Part shown: piece after piece, positions 30,480 through 41,799 of the stretch
Numbering within the stretch: the first letter of the stretch is position 1
Layout of the letters: every line of letters begins with the position of its first letter
Source: Styela clava
Lineage: Eukaryota; Chordata; Ascidiacea; Stolidobranchia; Styelidae
DNA length: 64,000 nucleotides
Reading direction: 5' to 3'
Assembly (NCBI RefSeq): GCF_964204865.1
Contig: NC_135253.1
Location: forward strand, 22,108,001 to 22,172,000
Program-made: the position numbers and the translations under genes
Notes under the pieces: generated by a model
Seen by the model: the letters and a program-made list of their open reading frames with translations, nothing else
What the model was told of the DNA's origin: nothing
Databases searched by the model: none

Positions 30480-30552
30480 TGTTTCCGCCCGGGCTCGAAC
30501 CGGGGACCTTTCGCGTGTTAGGCGAAGGTGATAACCACTACACTATGGAAAC
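30480..30552 (-). tRNA. tRNA-Val (AAC)
   Basis: Anticodon AAC; GCGAAGG and CTATGG variants. Type B flank; AAC trailer with T7. First of a 660-bp AAC/UAC pair series. Confidence 0.8.
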
Positions 30553-30804
30553 TACACGAGCCTAGGGATGGATTTCTGCGATACATAATTCCCAAATTTC
30601 CAAACCTCTCGCAAATAACCATCCCTGCTTGGGATTCGAACCTGCAAACCCACGCAAGGTAATCAGAGGTGCGATGGCGAGCGTATTCCAACGCCTAGAA
30701 CGATGAGTAACACCTCCGAGGTGAGGACTCAAAATTCGAGCTATTGTATCTTTGAAATACTTATACGTGATGTTTGTGAATGAAGTAAGGAAATAATAAA
30801 CCCT

Positions 30805-30877
30805 TGTTTCCGCCCGGGCTCGAACCGGGGACCTTTCGCGTGTAAAGCGAACGTGATAACCACTACACTACGGAAAC
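30805..30877 (-). tRNA. tRNA-Val (UAC)
   Basis: Anticodon UAC, consensus. Type B flank; no T4 trailer. Confidence 0.92.
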
Positions 30878-31139
30878 TCCATGATCCTATGGTGGATTTC
30901 TGCAATACATAATTCCCAAATTTCCAAACCTCTCGCAAATAACCATCCCTGCTTGAGATTCGAACCTGCAAACCCACGCAAGGTAATCAGAGGTGCGATG
31001 GCGAGCGTATTCCAACGCCTAGAACGATGAGTAACACCTCCGAGGGGAGGACTCAAAATCCGAGCTATTGTATGTTCTAAATACTTGTACGTGACGGTTG
31101 TCGATACAAAAGAATTATGACAAAGTCAAATGGAGGGTT

Positions 31140-31212
31140 TGTTTCCGCCCGGGCTCGAACCGGGGACCTTTCGCGTGTTAGGCAAACGTGATAACCACTA
31201 CAATACGGAAAC
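31140..31212 (-). tRNA. tRNA-Val (AAC)
   Basis: Anticodon AAC; GCAAAC and ACAATACGG variants. Type B flank; AAC trailer. Confidence 0.84.
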
Positions 31213-31464
31213 TACACGAGCCTAGGGATGGATTTCTGCGATACATAATTCCCAAATTTCCAAACCTCTCGCAAATAACCATCCCTGCTTGGGATTCGAA
31301 CCTGCAAACCCACGCAAGGTAATCAGAGGTGCGATGGCGAGCGTATTCCAACGCCTAGAACGATGAGTAACACCTCCGAGGTGAGGACTCAAAATTCGAG
31401 CTATTGTATCTTTGAAATACTTATACGTGATGTTTGTGAATGAAGTAAGGAAATAATAAACCCT

Positions 31465-31537
31465 TGTTTCCGCCCGGGCTCGAACCGGGGACCTTTCGCG
31501 TGTAAAGCGAACGTGATAACCACTACACTACGGAAAC
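31465..31537 (-). tRNA. tRNA-Val (UAC)
   Basis: Anticodon UAC; copy of 30805. Type B flank; no T4 trailer. Confidence 0.92.
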
Positions 31538-31799
31538 TCCATGATCCTATGGTGGATTTCTGCAATACATAATTCCCAAATTTCCAAACCTCTCGCAAAT
31601 AACCATCCCTGCTTGAGATTCGAACCTGCAAACCCACGCAAGGTAATCAGAGGTGCGATGGCGAGCGTATTCCAACGCCTAGAACGATGAGTAACACCTC
31701 CGAGGGGAGGACTCAAAATCCGAGCTATTGTATGTTCTAAATACTTGTACGTGACGGTTGTCGATACAAAAGAATTATGACAAAGTCAAATGGAGGGTT

Positions 31800-31872
31800 T
31801 GTTTCCGCCCGGGCTCGAACCGGGGACCTTTCGCGTGTTAGGCGAACGTGATAACCACTACAATACGGAAAC
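31800..31872 (-). tRNA. tRNA-Val (AAC)
   Basis: Anticodon AAC; ACAATACGG variant. Type B flank; AAC trailer. Confidence 0.87.
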
Positions 31873-32124
31873 TACACGAGCCTAGGGATGGATTTCTGCG
31901 ATACATAATTCCCAAATTTCCAAACCTCTCGCAAATAACCATCCCTGCTTGGGATTCGAACCTGCAAACCCACGCAAGGTAATCAGAGGTGCGATGGCGA
32001 GCGTATTCCAACACCTAGAACGATGAGTAACACCTCCGAGGTGAGGACTCAAAATTCGAGCTATTGTAACTTTGAAATACTTATACGTGATGTTTGTGAA
32101 TGAAGTAAGGAAATAATAAACCCT

Positions 32125-32197
32125 TGTTTCCGCCCGGGCTCGAACCGGGGACCTTTCGCGTGTAAAGCGAACGCGATAACCACTACACTACGGGAAC
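32125..32197 (-). tRNA. tRNA-Val (UAC)
   Basis: Anticodon UAC; ACGCGATAAC and CGGGAAC variants, shared with 40012. Type A flank; no T4 trailer. Confidence 0.82.
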
Positions 32198-32491
32198 GCT
32201 CAGAACTGGACGGCAATTGATAAGACTGTTCACTCTTGTTTATTTAATACCATCGAAAACTTCCGAGTTTCCAGTCGCAAGAATTTTCCCTGACAGCCGT
32301 CACGCTTGGCGGATTAAAAACCGTGTTCCCATAAACCCACGCAAGGTAATCAGAGGTGCGACGGCGAGCATATTCCAACGCCTAGAACGATGAGCAACAC
32401 CTCCGAGGGGAAGACTCATAATTCGAGCTATTGTATCTTCGAAATACTTATACGTGATGTTTGTGAATGAAGTAAGGAAATGATAAACTCT

Positions 32492-32564
32492 TGTTTCCGC
32501 CCGGGCTCGAACCGGGGACCTTTCGCGTGTAAAGCGAACAAGATAATCACTACACTACGGAAAC
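32492..32564 (-). tRNA. tRNA-Val (UAC)
   Basis: Anticodon UAC; ACAAGATAATC D-arm variant. Type A flank; no T4 trailer. Confidence 0.84.
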
Positions 32565-32700
32565 GCTCGCCACTGGACGCCAATTGATAAGACTGTTCAT
32601 TCTTGTTTATATATTACCCTCAAAAACTTCCGAGTTTCCAGTCGCAAGAATTTTCACAGACAGCCGTCACGCTTGGCGGATTAAAAACCGTGTTCCCATA

Positions 32701-33070
32701 ATTAAAACGTGATACAGCGCAATTTTGGATGAAATATCAGATCTCATACGATTTATAGAAAATTTAGGAATAAATCAAAGTAATATCCTTCTGACAAAAA
32801 AATCAATCTTTCACCACTAAACATTTCAAAGCAATTGGTCTAGTATTCAACGAGAAAAGCGAATATATCATGACGAAGAAGAAGGACATCAACAAGAACA
32901 ACAACATAATTTCAAAACGATTCAACGGTCCACGTGTCCAATAAGACAACAACAAGTCGCTCAGACACTTCTTTCGCATGATTTCCACGCATTGTTGTTA
33001 TTGTTGTTGCCTTTGTTTTCGTGGCTTTGCGTGTTATTTGTCAGCTTTCATACGTGTTTTCAAAAAAAAA
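32701..33070. repeat. Module C
   Basis: Copy with A9 end before the CAC gene at 33097. Confidence 0.75.
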
Positions 33071-33096
33071 GTGATCGTAAGGAAATAATAAACCCT

Positions 33097-33169
33097 TGTT
33101 TCCGCCCGGGCTTGAACCGGGGACCTTTCGCGTGTGAAGCGAACGTGATAACCACTACACTACGGAAAC
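33097..33169 (-). tRNA. tRNA-Val (CAC)
   Basis: Anticodon CAC. Type A flank; module C T-run (9 T) downstream. Confidence 0.9.
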
Positions 33170-33462
33170 GCTCGCCACTGGACGCCAATTGAAAAGACTG
33201 TTCACTCTTGTTTATATAATACCCTCAAAAACTTCCGAGTTTCCAGTCGCAAGAATTTTCACAGACGGCCGTCACGCTTGGCGGATTAAAACCGTGTTCC
33301 CATAAACCCACGCAAGGTAATCAGAGGTGCGATGGCGAGTGTATTCCAACGCCTAGAACGATGAGCAACACCTCCGAGGGGAGGACTCAAAATTCGAGCT
33401 ATTGTGTATTCGAAATAATTATACGTGATGTTTGTTAATGAAGTAAGGAAATGATAAAACTT

Positions 33463-33534
33463 TGTTTCGGCCCGGGCTCGAACGGGGACTTTTTGCGTGT
33501 AATGCGTACGTGATAACCACTACACTACGGAAAC
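33463..33534 (-). tRNA. Degenerate tRNA-Val (UAC), probable pseudogene
   Basis: Same 72-nt degenerate form as 10274; T4 just downstream. Confidence 0.55.
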
Positions 33535-33839
33535 GCTCACCACTGGACGGCAATTGATGAGACTGTTCACTCTTGTTTATATATTACCCTCAAAAACTTC
33601 CGAGTTTCCAGTCGCAAGAATTTTCACAGACAGCCGTCACGCTTGGCGGATTTAAAACCTTGTTCCCATAAACCCACGCAAGGTAATCAGAGGTGCGATG
33701 GCGAGTGTATTCCAACGCCTAGAACGATGAGCAACACCTCCGAGGGGAGGACTCAAAATCCGAGCTATTGTATGTTCTAAATACTTATACGTGACGGGTG
33801 TCGATACAAAAGAATTATGACAAAGTCAAATGGAGGGTT

Positions 33840-33912
33840 TGTTTCCGCCCGGGCTCGAACCGGGGACCTTTCGTGAGTTAGGCGAACGTGATAACCACTA
33901 CACTACGGAAAC
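33840..33912 (-). tRNA. tRNA-Val (AAC), anticodon-arm variant
   Basis: Anticodon AAC; CGTGAGTTAGG gives U37 and a mismatch at the top of the stem. Type B flank; AAC trailer. Confidence 0.72.
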
Positions 33913-34164
33913 TACACGAGCCTAGGGGTGGATTTCTGCGATACATAATTCCCAAATTTCCAAACCTCTCGCAAATAACCATCCCTGCTTGGGATTCAAA
34001 CCTGCAAACCCACGCAAGGTAATCAGAGGTGCGGTGGCGAGTGTATTCCAACGCCTGGAACGATGAGTAACACCTCCGAGGGGAGGACTCAAAATTCGAG
34101 CTATTGTATCTTTGAAATACTTATACGTGATGTTTGTGAATGAAGTAAGGAAAAAATAAACCCT

Positions 34165-34237
34165 TGTTTCCGCCCGGGCTCGAACCGGGGACCTTTCGCG
34201 TGTAAAGCGAACGTGATAACCACTACACTACGGAAAC
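34165..34237 (-). tRNA. tRNA-Val (UAC)
   Basis: Anticodon UAC, consensus. Type A flank; T6 trailer. Confidence 0.93.
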
Positions 34238-34531
34238 GCTCACCACTGGACGGCAATTGATAAGACTGTTCACTCTTGTTTATTTAATACCCTCAAAAAC
34301 TTCCGAGTTTCCAGTTGCAAGAATTTTCACAGACAGCCGTCACGCTTGGCGGATTAAAAACCGTGCTCCCATAAACCCACGCAAGGTAATCAGAGGTGCG
34401 AGGGCGAGCATATTCCAACGCCTAGAACGATGAGCAACAACTCCGAGGGGAAGACTCAAAATTCGAGCTATTGTATCTTCAAAATACTTATACGTGATGT
34501 TTGTGAATGAAGTAAGGGAATAATAAACCCT

Positions 34532-34604
34532 TGTTTCCGCCCGGGCTCGAACCGGGGACCTTTCGCGTGTAAAGCGAACGTGATAACCACTACACTACGG
34601 AAAC
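34532..34604 (-). tRNA. tRNA-Val (UAC)
   Basis: Anticodon UAC, consensus. Type A flank; no T4 trailer. Confidence 0.92.
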
Positions 34605-34813
34605 GCTCACCACTGGACGGCAATTGATAAGACTGTTCACTCTTGTTTATTTAATACCCTCAAAAACTTCCGAGTTTCCAGTTGCAAGAATTTTCACAGA
34701 CAGCCGTCACGCTTGGCGGATTAAAAACCGTGCTCCCTCAAAATTCGAGCTATTGTATCTTTGAAATACTTATACGTGATGTTTGTGAATGAAGTAAGGA
34801 AAAAATAAACCCT

Positions 34814-34886
34814 TGTTTCCGCCCGGGCTCGAACCGGGGACCTTTCGCGTGTAAAGCGAACGTGATAACCACTACACTACGGAAAC
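34814..34886 (-). tRNA. tRNA-Val (UAC)
   Basis: Anticodon UAC, consensus; short 282-bp unit made by an internal spacer deletion (CGTGCTCCC fused to TCAAAATTCG near 34738). T6 trailer. Confidence 0.92.
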
Positions 34887-35180
34887 GCTCACCGCTGGAC
34901 GGCAATTGATAAGACTGTTCACTCTTGTTTATTTAATACCCTCAAAAACTTCCGAGTTTCCAGTTGCAAGAATTTTCACAGACAGCCGTCACGCTTGGCG
35001 GATTAAAAACCGTGTTCCCATAAACCCACGCAAGGTAATCAGAGGTGCGACGGCGAGCATATTCCAACGCCTAGAACGATGAGCAACAACTCCGAGGGGA
35101 AGACTCAAAATTCGAGCTATTGTATCTTCAAAATACTTACACGTGATGTTTGTGAATGAAGTAAGGGAATAATAAACCCT

Positions 35181-35253
35181 TGTTTCCGCCCGGGCTCGAA
35201 CCGGGGACCTTTCGCATGTAAAGCGTACGTGATAACCACTACACTACGGAAAC
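35181..35253 (-). tRNA. tRNA-Val (UAC), stem variant
   Basis: Anticodon UAC; CATGTAAAGCGTACG breaks one anticodon-stem pair. Type B flank; no T4 trailer. Confidence 0.78.
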
Positions 35254-35505
35254 TCCATGATTCCATGGGTGGATTTCTGCAATACATAATTCCCAAATTT
35301 CCAAACCTCTCGCAAATAACCATCCCTGCTTGGGATTCGAACCTGCAAACCCACGCAAGGTAATCAGAGGTGCGATGGCGAGCGTATTCCAACGCCTAGA
35401 ACGATGAGTAACACCTCCGAGGGGAGGACTCAAAATTCGAGCTATTTTATCTTTGAAATACTTATACGTGATGTGTGTGAAAGAAGTTAGGAAATAATAA
35501 ACCCT

Positions 35506-35578
35506 TGTTTCCGCCCGGGCTCGAACCGGGGACCTTTCGCGTGTAAAGCGAACATGATAATCACTACACTACGGAAAC
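35506..35578 (-). tRNA. tRNA-Val (UAC)
   Basis: Anticodon UAC; CATGATAATC D arm. Type A flank; no T4 trailer. Confidence 0.88.
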
Positions 35579-35883
35579 GCTCGCCACTGGACGCCAATTG
35601 ATAAGACTGTTCACTCTTGTTTATTTAATACCCTCAAAATCTTCCGAGTTTCCAGTCGCAAGAATTTTCACATACAGCCGTCACGCTTGGCGGATTAAAA
35701 ACCGTGTTCCCATAAACCCACGCAAGGTAATCAGAGGTGCGACGGCGAGTGTATTCCAACGCGTAGAACGATGAGCAACACCTCCGAGGGGAGGACTCAA
35801 AATCCGAGCTATTGTATGTTCGAAATACTTATACGTGACAATTGTCGATACAAAAGAATTATGACAAAGTCAAATGGAGGGTT

Positions 35884-35956
35884 TGTTTCGGCCCGGGCTC
35901 GAACCGGGGACTTTCAGCGTGTTAGGCGAACGTGATAACCACTACACTACGGAAAC
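35884..35956 (-). tRNA. tRNA-Val (AAC)
   Basis: Anticodon AAC; GTTTCGG and CTTTCAG variants. Type B flank; AAC trailer. Confidence 0.83.
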
Positions 35957-36208
35957 TCCATGATCCTATGGGTGGATTTCTGCGATACATAATTCCCAAA
36001 TTCCCAAACCTATCGCAAATAACCATCCCTGCTTGAGATTCGAACCTGCAAACCCACGCAAGGTGAACAGAGGTGCGATGGCGAACATATTCCAACGCCT
36101 AGAAAGATGAGCAACACCTCCGAGGGGAAGACTCAAAATTCGAGCTATTGTATCTTCGAAATACTAAAACGTGATGTTTGTGAATGAAGTAAGGAAATGA
36201 TAAACCCT

Positions 36209-36281
36209 TGTTTCCGCCCGGGCTCGAACTGGGGACCTTTCGCGTATAAAGCGAACGTGATAACCACTACACTACGGAAAC
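36209..36281 (-). tRNA. tRNA-Val body with UAU anticodon
   Basis: CGCGTATAAAGCG on plus gives loop TTTATAC, so the anticodon reads UAU (isoleucine AUA) in an otherwise tRNA-Val body; AACTGGGG T-stem variant. The copy at 43447 has UAC. The stem is unchanged. Type A flank; no T4 trailer. If expressed it could be mischarged; it may equally be silent. Confidence 0.8.
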
Positions 36282-36417
36282 GCTCGCCACTGGACGCCAA
36301 TTGATAAGACTGTTCACTCTTGTTTATATATTACCCTCAAAAACTTCCGAGTTTCCAGTCGCAAGAATTTTCACAGACAGCCGTCCCGCTTGGCGGATTT
36401 AAAATCGTGTTCCCATA

Positions 36418-36789
36418 ATTAAAACGTGATACAGCGCAGTTTTGGATGAAATATCAGATCTCATACGATTTATAGAAAATTTAGGAATAAATCAAAGTAA
36501 TATCCTTCTGACAAAAAAATCAATCTTTCACCACTAAACATTTCAAAGCAATTGGTCTAGTATTCAACGAGAAAAGCGAATATATCATGACGAAGAAGAA
36601 GGACATCAACAAGAACAACAACATAATTTCAAAAAACGATTCAACGGTCCACGTGTCCAATAAGACAACAACAAGTCGCTCAGACACTTCTTTCGCATGA
36701 TTTCCACGCATTGTTGTTATTGTTGTTGCCTTTGTTTTCGTGGCTTTGCGTGTTATTTGTCAGCTTTCATACGTGTTTTCAAAAAAAAA
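36418..36789. repeat. Module C
   Basis: Copy with A9 end and a 2-nt insertion (TTTCAAAAAACG). Confidence 0.75.
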
Positions 36790-36815
36790 GTGGTCGTAAG
36801 GAAATGATAAACCCT

Positions 36816-36888
36816 TGTTTCCGCCCGGGCTTGAACCGGGGACCTTTCGCGTGTGAAGCGAACGTGATAACTACTACACTACGGAAAC
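36816..36888 (-). tRNA. tRNA-Val (CAC)
   Basis: Anticodon CAC; AACTACTAC D-arm change. Very short 88-bp spacer to the next gene, but the TATA-like part is kept; module C T-run (9 T) downstream. Confidence 0.87.
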
Positions 36889-36976
36889 GCTCGCCACTGG
36901 ACGCCAATTGATAAGACTGTTCACTCTTGTATATATAATACCCTCAAAAACTGGTCGTAAGGAAATGATAAACCCT

Positions 36977-37049
36977 TGTTTCCGCCCGGGCTTGAACCGG
37001 GGATCTTTCGCGTGTGAAGCGAACGTGATAACCACTACACTACGGAAAC
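36977..37049 (-). tRNA. tRNA-Val (CAC)
   Basis: Anticodon CAC; GGGGATC variant. Type A flank; trailer is a truncated spacer with T5 about 27 nt downstream. Confidence 0.87.
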
Positions 37050-37343
37050 GCTCGCCACTGGACGCCAATTGATAAGACTGTTCACTCTTGTTTATATAAT
37101 ACCCTCAAAAACTTCCGAGTTTCCAGTCGCAAGAATTTTCACAGACGGCCGTCACGCTTGGCGGATTAAAAATCTTGTTCCCATAAACCCACGCAAGGTA
37201 ATCAGAGGTGCGGTGGCGAGTGTATTCCAACGCCTAGAACGATGAGTAACACCTCCGAGGGGAGGACTCAAAATTCGAGCTATTGTATCTTTGAAATACT
37301 TATACGTGATGTTTGTGAATGAAGTAAGGAAAAAATAAACCCT

Positions 37344-37416
37344 TGTTCCCGCCCGGGCTCGAACCGGGGACCTTTCGCGTGTAAAGCGAACGTGATAACC
37401 ACTACACTACGGAAAC
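37344..37416 (-). tRNA. tRNA-Val (UAC)
   Basis: Anticodon UAC; GTTCCCG acceptor change. Type A flank; T6 trailer. Confidence 0.85.
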
Positions 37417-37721
37417 GCTCACCACTGGACGGCAATTGATAAGACTCTTCACTCTTGTTTATTTAATACCCTCAAAAATTTCCGAATTTCCAGTCGCAAG
37501 AATTTTCACAGACAGCCGTCACGCTTGGCGGATTAAAAACCTTGTTCCCATAAACCCACGCAAGGTAATCAGAGGTGCGATGGCGAGTGTATTCCAACGC
37601 CTAGAACGATGAGCAACACCTCCGAGGGGAGGACTCAAAATCCGAGCTATTGGATGTTCTAAATACTTGTACGTGACGGTTGTCGATACAAAAGAATTAT
37701 GACAAAGTCAAATGGAGGGTT

Positions 37722-37794
37722 TGTTTCCGCCCGGGCTCGAACCGGGGACCTTTCGCGTGTTAGGCGAACGTGATAACCACTACACTACGGAAAC
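37722..37794 (-). tRNA. tRNA-Val (AAC)
   Basis: Anticodon AAC, consensus. Type B flank; AAC trailer. Confidence 0.93.
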
Positions 37795-38046
37795 TACACG
37801 AGCCCAGGGATGGATTTCTGCGATACATAATTCCCAAATTCCCAAACCTATCGCAAATAACCATCCCTGCTTGAGATTCGAACCTGCAAACCCACGCAAG
37901 GTGATCAGAGGTGCGATGGCAAACATATTCCAACGCCTAGAAAGATGAGCAACACCTCCGAGGGGAAGACTCAAAATTCGAGCTATTGTATCTTCGAAAT
38001 ACTAATACGTGATGTTTGTGAATGAAGTAAGGAAATGATAAACCCT

Positions 38047-38119
38047 TGTTTCCGCCCGGGCTCGAACTGGGGACCTTTCGCGTGTAAAGCGAACGTGATA
38101 ACCACTACACTACGGAAAC
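38047..38119 (-). tRNA. tRNA-Val (UAC)
   Basis: Anticodon UAC; AACTGGGG. Type A flank; no T4 trailer. Confidence 0.88.
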
Positions 38120-38424
38120 GCTCGCCACTGGACGCCAATTGATAAGACTGTTCACTCTTGTTTATATAATACCCTCAAAAATTTCCGAATTTCCAGTCGC
38201 AAGAATTTTCACAGACAGCCGTCACGCTTGGCGGATTAAAAACCTTGTTCCCATAAACCCACGCAAGGTAATCAGAGGTGCGATGGCGAGTGTATTCCAA
38301 CGCCTAGAACGATGAGCAACACCTCCGAGGGGAGGACTCAAAATCCGAGCTATTGGATGTTCTAAATACTTGTACGTGACGGTTGTCGATACAAAAGAAT
38401 TATGACAAAGTCAAATGGAGGGTT

Positions 38425-38497
38425 TGTTTCCGCCCGGGCTCGAACCGGGGACCTTTCGCGTGTTAGGCGAACGTGATAACCACTACACTACGGAAAC
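38425..38497 (-). tRNA. tRNA-Val (AAC)
   Basis: Anticodon AAC, consensus. Type B flank; AAC trailer. Confidence 0.93.
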
Positions 38498-38749
38498 TAC
38501 ACGAGCCCAGGGATGGATTTCTGCGATACATAATTCCCAAATTTCCAAACCTCTCGCAAATAACCATCCCTGCTTGGGATTCGAACCTGCAAACCCACGC
38601 AAGGTAATCAGAGGTGCGATGGCGAGCGTATTCCAACGCCTAGAACGATGAGTAACACCTCCGAGGTGAGAACTCAAAATTCGAGCTATTGTATCTTTGA
38701 AATACTTATACGTGATGTTTGTGAATGAAGTAAGGAAATAATAAACCCT

Positions 38750-38822
38750 TGTTTCCGCCCGGGCTCGAACCGGGGATCTTTCGCGTGTAAAGCGAACGTG
38801 ATAACCACTACACTACGGGAAC
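38750..38822 (-). tRNA. tRNA-Val (UAC), truncated 5' flank
   Basis: Anticodon UAC; GGGGATC and CGGGAAC changes; TATA-less flank as at 6032; no T4 trailer. Confidence 0.78.
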
Positions 38823-39027
38823 GCCGTCATGGGCGTCACGCTTGGCGGATTAAAAACCGTGTTCCCATAAACCCACGCAAGGTAATCAGAGGTGCGACGG
38901 CGAGCATATTCCAACGCCTAGAACGATGAGCAACAACTCCGAGGGGAAGACTCAAAATTCGAGCTATTGTATCTTCAAAATACTTATACGTGATGTTTGT
39001 GAATGAAGTAAGGGAATAATAAACACT

Positions 39028-39100
39028 TGTTTCCGCCCGGGCTCGAACCAGGGACCTTTCGCGTGTAAAGCGAACGTGATTACCACTACACTACGGAAAC
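39028..39100 (-). tRNA. tRNA-Val (UAC), variants
   Basis: Anticodon UAC; AACCAGGG and GTGATTACC changes. Type B flank; no T4 trailer. Confidence 0.8.
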
Positions 39101-39352
39101 TCCATGATTCTATGGGTGGATTTCTGCAATACATAATTCCCAAATTTCCAAACCTCTCGCAAATAACCATCCCTGCTTGAGATTCGAACCTGCAAACCCA
39201 CGCAAGGTAATCAGAGGTGCGATGGCGAGCGTATTCCAACGCCTAGAACGATGAGTAACACCTCCGAGGTGAGGACTCAAAATTCGAGCTATTGTATCTT
39301 TGAAATACTTATACGTGATGTTTGTGAATGAAGTAAGGGAATAATAAACACT

Positions 39353-39425
39353 TGTTTCCGCCCGGGCTCAAACCGGGGACCTTTCGCGTGTAAAGCGCAC
39401 GTGATAACCACTACACTACGGAAAC
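39353..39425 (-). tRNA. tRNA-Val (UAC), variants
   Basis: Anticodon UAC; GGCTCAAACC alters the B box and GCGCACG the anticodon stem. Type B flank; no T4 trailer. Confidence 0.75.
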
Positions 39426-39687
39426 TCCATGATCCTATGGTGGATTTCTGCAATACATAATTCCCAAATTTCCAAACCTCTCGCAAATAACCATCCCTGC
39501 TTGAGATTCGAACCTGCAAACCCACGCAAGGTAATCAGAGGTGCGATGGCGAGCGTATTCCAACGCCTAGAACGATGAGTAACACCTCCGAGGGGAGGAC
39601 TCAAAATCCGAGCTCTTGTATGTTCTAAATACTTGTACGTGACGGTTGTCGATACAAAAGAATTATGACAAAGTCAAATGGAGGGTT

Positions 39688-39760
39688 TGTTTCCGCCCGG
39701 GCTCGAACCGGGGACCTTTCGCGTGTTAGGCGAACGTGATAACCACTACAATACGGAAAC
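39688..39760 (-). tRNA. tRNA-Val (AAC)
   Basis: Anticodon AAC; ACAATACGG. Type B flank; AAC trailer. Confidence 0.87.
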
Positions 39761-40011
39761 TCCATGATCCTATGGTGGATTTCTGCAATACATAATTCCC
39801 AAATTTCCAAACCTCTCGCAAATAACCATCCCTGCTTGGGATTCGAACCTGCAAACCCACGCAAGGTAATCAGAGGTGCGATGGCGAGCGTATTCCAACG
39901 CCTAGAACGATGAGTAACACCTCCGAGGTGAGGACTCAAAATTCGAGCTATTGTATCTTTGAAATACTTATACGTGATGTTTGTGAATGAAGTAAGGAAA
40001 TAATAAACCCT

Positions 40012-40084
40012 TGTTTCCGCCCGGGCTCGAACCGGGGACCTTTCGCGTGTAAAGCGAACGCGATAACCACTACACTACGGGAAC
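40012..40084 (-). tRNA. tRNA-Val (UAC)
   Basis: Anticodon UAC; copy of 32125. Type A flank; no T4 trailer. Confidence 0.82.
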
Positions 40085-40378
40085 GCTCAGAACTGGACGG
40101 CAATTGATAAGACTGTTCACTCTTGTTTATTTAATACCATCGAAAACTTCCGAGTTTCCAGTCGCAAGAATTTTCCCTGACAGCCGTCACGCTTGGCGGA
40201 TTAAAAACCGTGTTCCCATAAACCCACGCAAAGTAATCAGAGGTGCGACGGCGAGCATATTCCAACGCCTAGAACGATGAGCAACACCTCCGAGGGGAAG
40301 ACTCAAAATTCGAGCTATTGTATCTTCGAAATACTTATACGTGATGTTTGTGAATGAAGTAAGGAAATGATAAACTCT

Positions 40379-40451
40379 TGTTTCCGCCCGGGCTCGAACC
40401 GGGGACCTTTCGCGTGTAAAGCGAACAAGATAATCACTACACTACGGAAAC
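40379..40451 (-). tRNA. tRNA-Val (UAC)
   Basis: Anticodon UAC; ACAAGATAATC. Type A flank; no T4 trailer. Confidence 0.84.
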
Positions 40452-40587
40452 GCTCGCCACTGGACGCCAATTGATAAGACTGTTCACTCTTGTTTATATA
40501 TTACCCTCAAAAACTTCCGAGTTTCCAGTCGCAAGAATTTTCACAGACAGCCGTCACGCTTGGCGGATTAAAAACCGTGTTTCCATA

Positions 40588-40957
40588 ATTAAAACGTGAT
40601 ACAGCGCAATTTTGGATGAAATATCAGATCTCATACGATTTATAGAAAATTTAGGAATAAATCAAAGTAATATCCTTCTGACAAAAAAATCAATCTTTCA
40701 CCACTAAACATTTCAAAGCAATTGGTCTAGTATTCAACGAGAAAAGCGAATATATCATGACGAAGAAGAAGGACATCAACAAGAACAACAACATAATTTC
40801 AAAACGATTCAACGGTCCACGTGTCCAATAAGACAACAACAAGTCGCTCAGACACTTCTTTCGCATGATTTCCACGCATTGTTGTTATTGTTGTTGCCTT
40901 TGTTTTCGTGGCTTTGCGTGTTATTTGTCAGCTTTCATACGTGTTTTTAAAAAAAAA
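40588..40957. repeat. Module C
   Basis: Copy with A9 end before the CAC gene at 40984. Confidence 0.75.
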
Positions 40958-40983
40958 GTGGTCGTAAGGAAATAATAAACCCT

Positions 40984-41056
40984 TGTTTCCGCCCGGGCTT
41001 GAACCGGGGACCTTTCGCGTGTGAAGCGAACGTGATAACCACTACACTACGGAAAC
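40984..41056 (-). tRNA. tRNA-Val (CAC)
   Basis: Anticodon CAC. Type A flank; module C T-run (9 T) downstream. Confidence 0.9.
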
Positions 41057-41349
41057 GCTCGCCACTGGACGCCAATTGATAAGACTGTTGACTCTTGTTT
41101 ATATAATACCCTCAAAAACTTCCGAGTTTCCAGTCGCAAGAATTTTCACAGACGGCCGTCACGCTTGGCGGATTAAAACCGTGTTCCCATAAACCCACGC
41201 AAGGTAATCAGAGGTGCGATGGCGAGTGTATTCCAACGCCTAGAACGATGAGCAACACCTCCGAGGGGAGGACTCAAAATTCGAGCTATTGTGTATTCGA
41301 AATAATTATACGTGATGTTTGCTAATGAAGTAAGGAAATGATAAAACTT

Positions 41350-41421
41350 TGTTTCGGCCCGGGCTCGAACGGGGACTTTTTGCGTGTAATGCGTACGTGA
41401 TAACCACTACACTACGGAAAC
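41350..41421 (-). tRNA. Degenerate tRNA-Val (UAC), probable pseudogene
   Basis: Third copy of the degenerate 72-nt form (10274, 33463); T4 just downstream. Confidence 0.55.
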
Positions 41422-41726
41422 GCTCACCACTGGACGGCAATTGATGAGACTGTTCACTCTTGTTTACATATTACCCTCAAAAACTTCCGAGTTTCCAGTC
41501 GCAAGAATTTTCACAGACAGCCGTCACGCTTGGCGGATTTAAAACCTTGTTCCCATAAACCCACGCAAGGTAATCAGAGGTGCGATGGCGAGTGTATTCC
41601 AACGCCTAGAACGATGAGCAACACCTCCGAGGGGAGGACTCAAAATCCGAGCTATTGTATGTTCTAAATACTTATACGTGACGGGTGTCGATACAAAAGA
41701 ATCATGACAAAGTCAAATGGAGGGTT

Positions 41727-41799
41727 TGTTTCCGCCCGGGCTCGAACCGGGGACCTTTCGTGAGTTAGGCGAACGTGATAACCACTACACTACGGAAAC
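41727..41799 (-). tRNA. tRNA-Val (AAC), anticodon-arm variant
   Basis: Anticodon AAC; CGTGAGTTAGG as at 33840. Type B flank; AAC trailer. Confidence 0.72.

Larger units (their letters stand above)
30480..32124. repeat. 660-bp AAC-UAC pair repeat (three rounds)
   Basis: AAC genes at 30480, 31140, 31800 and UAC genes at 30805, 31465, 32125 are spaced exactly 660 bp. Confidence 0.85.
32125..36596. repeat. Higher-order repeat, about 7.9-kb offset, copy 1
   Basis: Recurs at 40012-43834: offset 7,887 up to gene 34532, then 7,238 from gene 35506 because about 649 bp is missing in copy 2. Part of it (10274-11415) also matches at offset 23,189. Confidence 0.85.
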
